Shown here in pieces: positions 57,071-64,000 of a stretch of 64,000 bases of DNA. Each line of letters opens with the position of its first letter. The stretch's first letter is position 1. This DNA is from Anaspis maculata. Lineage: Eukaryota > Arthropoda > Insecta > Coleoptera > Scraptiidae. Below the pieces are notes generated by a model. It had not been told where the DNA came from. It made no database searches and saw only the letters and a list, made by a program, of their open reading frames with translations. The stretch is taken from positions 35,425,745 to 35,489,744 of the forward strand of contig OX421962.1 of assembly GCA_949128115.1 (NCBI GenBank). The letters are read 5' to 3'. The position numbers and the translations under genes are program-made.

Positions 57071-57863
57071 CAGGCAGCAAGCAGGGGAGGTCTTCCAAAA
57101 ATCCTCAAAGTTTAAGATTTGCGAGCCTCTGCATTACTGGGTACTGGGTGACATGGTTTAGAATGCACCCATGTACCAAAATCAACTTTGCAAGATTTTG
57201 AGTTGAATTTTCAGTATAATAGCTGTTGTGCTGGATTCGTACACCAATTTTAGAGAGGGATTCTTAGTTTGACGTGGTATAACATACTGTATAAGCGGAA
57301 GCATACTGTAGACGGAACAACCCACTGAAAGGAGCATTATCAATTCATAATTCATACGTATAGTTGAACGTAAGGATGTTCAATCGAACTCTTGCCTCTA
57401 GCTTTGCCGCTCAATTTCATGCAATGCCCTTTCCGGAAAGTGTTGTTCTGTGAGATGGGATCAACATACGCTTTTGATGGTCCAAAATAATCCATCCATC
57501 CATACTGCTGAGAATCTAAACGGTCTCTTCTTATATTCGGAAAACTAACTTTTGTAGATTCTAGACGCATATTTAAAACCCATGGAACCTACCAACAAAG
57601 TTAGCAAAATTCACCCAGAACGTTCCCGAACTGAAACTATAGTATAACGGATAAAGGAACTTGAACTATCATTGTGTCATCTTGTGGCAATTTTCGCAAC
57701 CTTCTAAATACAAAATCGTCGTCATGTCTGCCGCGGGACTTCTCATCGTAGCCATCCTTCCTGCAACGTCTTTGAAGATAATTTAAATTATCTGTAAAAT
57801 TGCCTTGATAATGCAATATTACCTACCTATGAACAATCACTGACGGAATGAAATTTGTTCAGT
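57071..57863. other. No recognisable gene
   Basis: Flank to the right of the Harbinger element. Short frames only; a 72-codon minus frame at 57352-57570 has no known motif. Confidence 0.35.
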
Positions 57864-57985
57864 AAGTACCGTATGATCAAAAACTTTCCTACTCAAGGCA
57901 GGCTGTGGACTACTGTGGTCTTTGTCATTGGCAGGCAAACAAAACTGATTTTGGCCAAGCCACAGTTTTTGATCATACGGTACTT
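57864..57985. mobile_element. 122-bp MITE with perfect 22-bp TIR
   Basis: AAGTACCGTATGATCAAAAA then CT at the left end is exactly inverted at the right end (AGTTTTTGATCATACGGTACTT). The 78-bp interior is not palindromic. Its position just before family A-like sequence suggests it inserted into that repeat. Superfamily unknown; no clear target duplication. Confidence 0.82.
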
Positions 57986-58554
57986 CATGAGTTATTGAAC
58001 GTCAAAGTTTTGGTTTTGACAGCTAATAGCTTTTTTAGACAGATGACAGATATGTCATAACTTTTACATGTTGTGAATAGAGTTTTCCAAAGGCTTCGAA
58101 ATGACGTTCCAAGGGCTTCGAAATGTTGTTTCAAAAATCAAAATGATCGAGACAAAATTTCCTGTCACTCTTTGAAAGTGTCATTTCCAGCTGATAATAT
58201 CACGTATCACGTTGAAAGTCTCACTTTTTCTTTTCTATCGTAAGGGTTCACGTGCATACCAAATTTGATCGAAATCCGTTCAGTAGGTACTTCTGGAGCT
58301 ATTGATGAACATCAAAGTCTTGGCTTTGGCAGTTTATAGCTTTTGACAGATCACAGATAGGTATGTCATAATTTCTGTATGTTTTGAGTGGAGTTTTTGA
58401 AGAGTTCTGAAAGAGCTGTCAAATGTCAAAATCGTTACATCTGAATCTCCTGTTACTTTGACAGTGACATTTTCTGACAGATCACAGTGAAAATTTCATT
58501 TCTACTTTTCCACCATCGACTTCCACCCCTGTACTGAGTAACATCAGCATTGGT
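57986..58554 (+). repeat. Family A sub-repeat, two direct units of about 290 bp
   Basis: AGACAGATGACAGATATGTC (about 58038) and GACAGATCACAGATAGGTAT (about 58337) begin similar segments containing AGTTTTTGAAGAG or GAGTTTTCCAAAGGCTTC, a TTTGAAAGTGTCATTTCC-type block and ACCAAATTTGATCGAAATCC. The same segment occurs once more at 59290-59480 and in partial form at 7545-7700. Confidence 0.55.
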
Positions 58555-59690
58555 CAAATATTTCCGAAAAACTAAAATAAAATAAAAATTTATCAAGAAA
58601 TTAAATTAACAAAATAAAATTTGCCGTTGATTTTCAAAAAATCATACCTCAAGAACAAAACGTCCTTTTGAGGTGGTTTTTGTTTCAAACACTTTTTCAA
58701 AGTGTCTCCTAATTAATATGATTTTGCGCATGTATCTAGAAAACTTCAATATTTCTGGTACTTCATCGCGCCCTTAAATTTTCATGTCATTTCATAGAAA
58801 TGTGAGTATTTTTGATAATTATTCTCAAGTTTTGGCGGCCGCGATTGCCTGATGTCAACAAAATGTCAACAAAATGTTCAGCTCGTAAGATACTACCTGT
58901 GCACCAAGTTTCATCAAAATCAGTGGAACTTTTCCAATGATTTGGAAAAATTGCAAAAAAAACCGGACGTTCCTCTTTAATTATGTTGTGGTACACCTGA
59001 CTGACGTTTCAGTGCCAAAAGCTGATTTTCACGTCTGCACACTACCAGACGCATGTTCACAAAAATGTATTCCAATCGATCCAGAAACCTCGAAAAAAAC
59101 GTGGGACAAGCCCATTTTTACCTATTTTCTGAAAAATATTGATTGAAGTTACACGCCTGATTCCAGTCGGAGCTGCACATATTTCATCGAGTCCCTGGAG
59201 GAACTCTTGCTGCAAACTAGATTTGGTTGAAATTCGTTCGGTGGTTCTCGAGTTATTTAACCTAAAAGTTTTCATTTTGACAGCTTATAACTTTCGACAG
59301 ATGGCGGATATGTCATATAACTTTTACATGTTTTGAATAGAGTTTTCCAAAGGCTTCAAAATAAGCTATCGAGAATCAAAATCGTTCAGTCAAAATTTCC
59401 TGTCTTTCTTTGACATTGACATTTCCTGTTGACACATCACGTTGAAAATCACATTTTCTTTTTTTTACCATAAACTATACGTGCATACCAAATTTAGTCC
59501 AAATCGGTCGAGCGATTTAGTAATTAATCGGGGGGTCAAAAAACACCGTCCGACACGGAAAAAAAAATTCTTCAGACAGATCTCGACGTTTGAGCATACG
59601 GGAAGTTGAAAAAAACGGATGAAAAATCTTTTTTTCGCGGTTACCTACATAAGTAGGTAGGGTACTTCTCATTTTTCGGAGAATTCGATG
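58555..59690 (+). repeat. Dispersed repeat family A, copy 2
   Basis: Co-linear with 6835-7925 in the same orientation (see the order of shared blocks there). It ends in GGTTACCTACATAAGTAGGT and TTCTCATTTTTCGGAGAATT. The match over about 1.1 kb with scattered substitutions and small indels shows two copies of one repeat. No protein signature in any frame. Confidence 0.6.
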
Positions 59691-61888
59691 AGAAGTACTA
59701 AAGAACAGCCTCTTCACAATAACTGACGATATCGGCCTCATTTCGGTGAATAAGGATAACAAGGAATTTGAGTCAATCAAACTGAGCCTAGGTATGTACA
59801 TACCTATATCGTATATCAGAGCGTGCTGGAACTTACGGTCGGTGACTATAATAGGGCCATCTCAAAAAGTCAACAATAGTTCTTGCGAAGTCGATTTTGA
59901 TACATGCGGGTGCATTCCTCGCCATGCCGCTCTGTAATGGAGATGTTAACAAATCTGCAACTTTCCGGACTTTGAGAATATTCCTCTTTCTTGCTTTCGG
60001 TGAAAGTTCGATGGAATCTGCCAATCGGTTTGTTGGTGAAAGAACTTGAAAAAAGTGTCCATTGATTTTGTGCGTTAATTTTATTTAGATTGAGTTTTGT
60101 TCGATGATTATGGTGCCTGTTGTTAAGTACCTACCTACCTTATTCATAATAAAAGCATATTGCAAAACGACATCAAAAATTAAAATAAGAACGTGAATAG
60201 ATTAAGGTGATATATTCAAACTTTTGGCCGCAATTCGTCGCTCTACAAGAATACCTTTTGGGGTTTTTCGTTTTTTGACGAACTGTAACTTCCCAGTAGA
60301 TTGAGAATTGGCACTTGAACAATTTATTTATAAAACTGCGTTTATTAGGAATTAGCGCCTCAGCTCCAATACCTAAAAGGTGACGCACATCCACTTGATG
60401 GAGTAAAGTCAAAAAAATTTATCACCATTTTTAGAAATTGCAGGTTTATTAGAAATTAGTATGTTTCAATTACTAAACCTTACTGTGTCAAAACATGTAG
60501 GATTAGTTGGGTATGATGGACGATGCAGGTGCTAACGGATAAGTCCATAAAAGTTTAATGAATTCGGACAGGATCTACCTGTCCATCTTCTGTCGGGTAT
60601 TATATTATTTATCGGATCAACTACTCGTCAACAAGTCACGGGACGGGCGCTTCCATGAATGGAACTGACTATTTACTCTCGTGGATAGCGCAGGAATTGG
60701 CCCAAATAAAACTTTTGCACCTCGTACTATTATGAGGTAAGTCCAATAAAACTAAAATTCCTGTGTGTATACTGGTATAGCCCTGTATCTGGTGTTTATC
60801 CACACACCATAAATACACACAATGCTCCGTTCCTTCGCTCACAGAAGAAGCTGGAATAAAGCGGTACTCAAACAAACATCACCTCGACTTGCACGGCGAG
60901 ATTGGAACATCGCAGCCATAGTGGCCGACAATGAAACTTCTCGGAAATTGACGGATGCGTCTTCAGGTGTAAAAATCAAACAACACCTATACCTCACGGA
61001 TACCCCAGGTAGATGCCACATTTGTCGGTTGTAAAACCCAATTACGCTCCGTCCACTCTAGGTTTACTCTTAGCGTGACGTTTTTGATTCATGAAAATGC
61101 CCTCGTCCCGGTGTGTATGTTTTCATAACATCCGCGAAATTCAAGACCGAATCAATTGACGTCAATGACAATAAGATGCCAACAGATAGTGTACCTGTTC
61201 ATATTCCGGTACGATCATTAAACAATAAATTTGTAATAATAAATTATTGTCTCTTGCAGAGGGGGCCATCTCAGCAGTCTTTCGCGTGTTTGTGCGAGAA
61301 ATTCTTCAATGAATAGAAGTAGGTATACGTACGCACAAAACTTTCATATACCTATACAAGTGAATCTCAACTTCTTTTGTTACGTTCGATCGGGAGGGAT
61401 CTCTTTGGCAAACAGTCAATATTTACGCACGATTGATATTCGAATGGTCCATTGTTGTGGAAGTTTGCTCTTCGCATTCGCAATTATATCAATGAAACGT
61501 CATTGAGGAACGTCATGTTGGTAGCGTCAGAAAATTTTCTGTTCCTCCCTGACGGGTGTTTTCATCGATATTTTTAGTAGAATGATCTTAGAGAGCCTAT
61601 ACGTTTAATCAACACTAATGTTGTAGGCATCACCTAGTTGTATCTGAAGCGTAAACACAGAGAAACCAGTAAAGCATAAGGACCAATATTAGAGATGACA
61701 GCTGATAACTATCTTGCTGGAAAATTTGCTATAGTGACACAAGGGAATTTAATGAAGTGTGATAAAGACTGAGCAACGAACAAAAAAGAGCCTGGGAGCT
61801 CGCTCGATCAGGTCTACAATTTAGATTCATGAGCAGTGGCTATTTAAATCGAGATGAATTCGTAGAGGAAAAGCGACTAATATGAAAA
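59691..61888. other. Unassigned; one frame with a CxxC end at 60822-61034
   Basis: The 70-codon plus frame 60822-61034 ends in TPGRCHICRL after a basic stretch (KAVLKQTSPRLARRDWNIAA). A terminal CxxC with nearby His recalls zinc-binding tails of transposases or retroelement proteins, but the frame is short and unassigned. Other frames here are featureless. Confidence 0.25.
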
Positions 61889-62943
61889 TAAACTGCTGGA
61901 CAACGAAGTTGTCGTTATCGGAAAAATGGTTTATCTTTGGAGGCCAGTATCTCCCGATTGCCGATTGCGATTTCCATTTTGTTTATTACGTCAACTAGCC
62001 TTATCTTTCCGTAGCCCATCCTATAATAATGAATGTTGAGGAACTTCATGTAAATTTTCTACAGAGTGATACGTAAAATGGTGCAAAATTGCAACAACTT
62101 CATCGCACCCCCATTTTCCAAAAAAATATTTTTTCGATATTCTAATACAAAAATCATGAAGTGTGGTGCCTTATCTCGAAACGGTTTTGGAGCTACCCAG
62201 ATTGGAAGTCGAACATTGAAGATATAAATTTTTATGTTGAATGTTGCAGATTTACGAAACTCAGGCATAGCACAAGCATAAAAAGTAATATGTCCGGAGG
62301 GCTTTACTTCACTTAGAAACTGAATTTTCACATCGTTACCATGTTCAGGGGCTTGAACTTACAAATAGACCATGTTTCATATCTAAAATTTTGATTAAAT
62401 TCTGACGAAATTCAACGTAGGAAGAACAGGCCAAGCAAAATACCCCTTGCTTGGCCCCACACCAAATATTCGGGTTGTGTTGAGAATACAATTGTCCTGG
62501 ACTGTTGTACGAACAATCTTGCTCAATGTCAACATCCATTCATCAAAAGTGCCTAATCTCGCGTGCCAACAAGGCAAATCTGTAACATTCAACATAAAAA
62601 TTTATATCTTCAATGTTAGACTTCCAATTTGGGTAAATCCAAAACTGTTTTGAGATAATAAACCACACTTCATGATTCTTGTATTAGGATACATAAACAA
62701 ACTTTTTTCGACAAATAGGGGTACGATGAAGTCGGTGCAATTTTGCAGCATTTTACGTATCACCCTGTAGAAATGTTACATGAAGTTTTTCAACATTCAT
62801 CTGTACAGGATAGGCTACCGAAACATTAGGCTAATCAACACAACAAACAAAATGGAAATCACATTCGGCAATCGGAAGCTATTGGTCTTCAAAGTCGAAC
62901 TATTTTTCCGATACCGACAACTTCGTTGTCCAGCAGTTTGGTT
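61889..62943. mobile_element. Foldback element, about 1.05 kb
   Basis: AAACTGCTGGACAACGAAGT near 61890 is inverted as ACTTCGTTGTCCAGCAGTTT near 62919. The arms pair through ATTGCCGATTGCGATTTCCA / TGGAAATCACATTCGGCAAT, GAATGTTGAGGAACTTCATG / CATGAAGTTTTTCAACATTC, ACAGAGTGATACGTAAAATG / ATTTTACGTATCACCCTGT and CATTGAAGATATAAATTTTT / AAAATTTATATCTTCAATG. Loop near 62400. The internal ACAGGGTGATACGTAAAAT unit sits at the same place in both arms. ORFs of 90 and 68 codons at 62059-62331 and 62447-62653 are mirror images of one another. Confidence 0.85.
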
Positions 62944-63229
62944 CCTAATATGGGAAGCCTGAATTTCTACGCTATCTTTGTAGTTCCATCTACGGTCAGT
63001 ACGTTCAAACAATGCTTCTACGTAGTACATTCATTATAGGAAAAATAGAAGAAATAAAATATAACAGGCTGCTGTTTGGCGGAATATACGCGTTAGGGGT
63101 ATACTTAACTATGGTCAAAAGTTGCCATCTGGCAAGTGGTAGCGTCATCTTCAAAAAGACTGAAAAGAGGTTTTGAGGCAAAACCACGGGGCTTGAATAG
63201 ATGTGCACGGATTCTGTTGATAAAGCGTT

Positions 63230-63300
63230 GTTAGGCGAATGGTCCGACGCGTTGATTTTTGCAAGCTGACCGACCGATCTATCGAAGGTTCGAATCCCGC
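63230..63300 (+). mobile_element. tRNA-like (possible SINE) head
   Basis: TTAGGCGAATGGTCCGACG resembles an A box (TAGGCGAATGG) and GGTTCGAATCC at about 63286 is a perfect B box, 52 bases further on. The T stem does not pair well and no acceptor stem is visible, so it is not a working tRNA gene. The right limit of the element is unknown; a T10 run follows at 63317. Confidence 0.4.
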
Positions 63301-64000
63301 AGCAAACGTTATCAATTTTTTTTTGCTAAAAAATGCTTTTTAGGGGCTACAACTACTTTTCGTCCAAGTTTTCATCATAGCCTGTGAATTTCTCAAGTTT
63401 TAGGTGAATATCATCAAGTTGAAAAATACTAAGCCAAATTCCTTGAGTACCTACTAGTGGGTTTTCTGATGGTGTCCCGTGTGCAAGTTGGAACTAGAGT
63501 ATAGGCTTAGTGCCAAATTGTTCCTTAGATCATGCTGACGTAGGACCGCGATGGCGAACATTTGAGATCCACGACTGGGCAGCGGGAGGGGGGGTAAAAT
63601 ATGAAGAAGACATAAAAAATGTTAAACCATAAACCGAAAGAGGTACAGTTATGAAAGTTACCATACGTATTCGCCATTTTACGCTAATGAAGGTTAAGCG
63701 AACCGATTTCATAAATATCAATCATTCCCAGGGGTATCTCCAAAAATCTATTTTTTTTTGTCAACATTTTATTGTTGAAAAATCGAAGAATTTTGAGGAT
63801 GGAAAGATGAAACGTGATGTTTTGACAATTAGTGATGTTAGAAATATAGTCGTGATTGGCGAAAATTCCTCGGCATACTATTTTAGGAAATAAGACCGTC
63901 AACTGTTTTCACCAGCTTGGCCGCCAGCTTGGATTTCCCTTTGGTACATTAGTCGCAAGAGTGACAGGGAACTGTAAGTATGGTATGGTATAGCGTTGGA
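63301..64000. other. No recognisable gene at the window edge
   Basis: An 80-codon plus frame (63651-63893) overlaps a 72-codon minus frame (63684-63902). Neither has a known motif. Nothing else was recognised. Confidence 0.3.

Overview
The window looks like intergenic or intronic DNA from an insect, most likely a hemipteran or another arthropod with a repeat-rich genome. The grounds are moderate AT content, recurrent TACCTAC-type motifs, arthropod-type transposons (Ty3/gypsy, a CR1-like LINE, hAT, PIF/Harbinger, foldback MITEs, tRNA-derived SINEs) and no bacterial gene organisation. I recognise no host protein-coding gene. The species guess is inference; the repeat content is read directly.

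Layout. 0-5 kb: a TIR element (385-1190), a small foldback, a decayed minus-strand Ty3/gypsy RNase H-integrase fragment (about 3430-4410) and two hairpin elements. 6.8-10 kb: a dispersed repeat (family A, copy 1), a foldback (7927-8608) and foldback family B copy 1. 11.2-11.9 kb: a complete non-autonomous hAT element with a perfect 8-bp target duplication. 14.5-17.8 kb: a cluster of foldbacks, including a 1.2-kb one made of five inverted/direct modules lying inside a larger foldback. 19.9-21.3 kb: another foldback. 21.4-25.6 kb: an uninterrupted minus-strand LINE ORF of 1325 aa (endonuclease plus reverse transcriptase) with a glutamine-rich N-terminus of about 340 residues encoded by TTG/CAA repeats. 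25.8-30.6 kb: foldback family C, another foldback, a second hAT element with a perfect 8-bp duplication, and family B copy 2. 31-41 kb: two related LTR-like segments, a rearranged and a complete copy of foldback family D, a 36-bp minisatellite, a tRNA-derived SINE and a 400-bp tandem repeat. 41-50 kb: family A fragments, small MITEs, a second SINE and a 209-bp hAT MITE. 50.6-52.2 kb: a 1.6-kb palindrome. 52.5-57.1 kb: a 4.6-kb PIF/Harbinger element (21-bp TIR, TTA duplication) whose transposase ORF is split by a truncated LINE and which also carries a 1.2-kb foldback. 57.9-63 kb: a 122-bp MITE, family A again, and a last foldback.

The dominant theme is a very high density of large inverted-repeat elements, many ending in or containing the motif TACAGGGTG/CACCCTGTA. 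Their interiors differ, so several non-autonomous families seem to share one terminal signal and presumably one mobilising enzyme not encoded here. The nesting gives a relative history: the Harbinger element came first, then the LINE into its transposase and the foldback into its right half. All boundaries were found by reading the sequence by eye, without alignment software, so ends of degenerate elements may be off by tens of bases.
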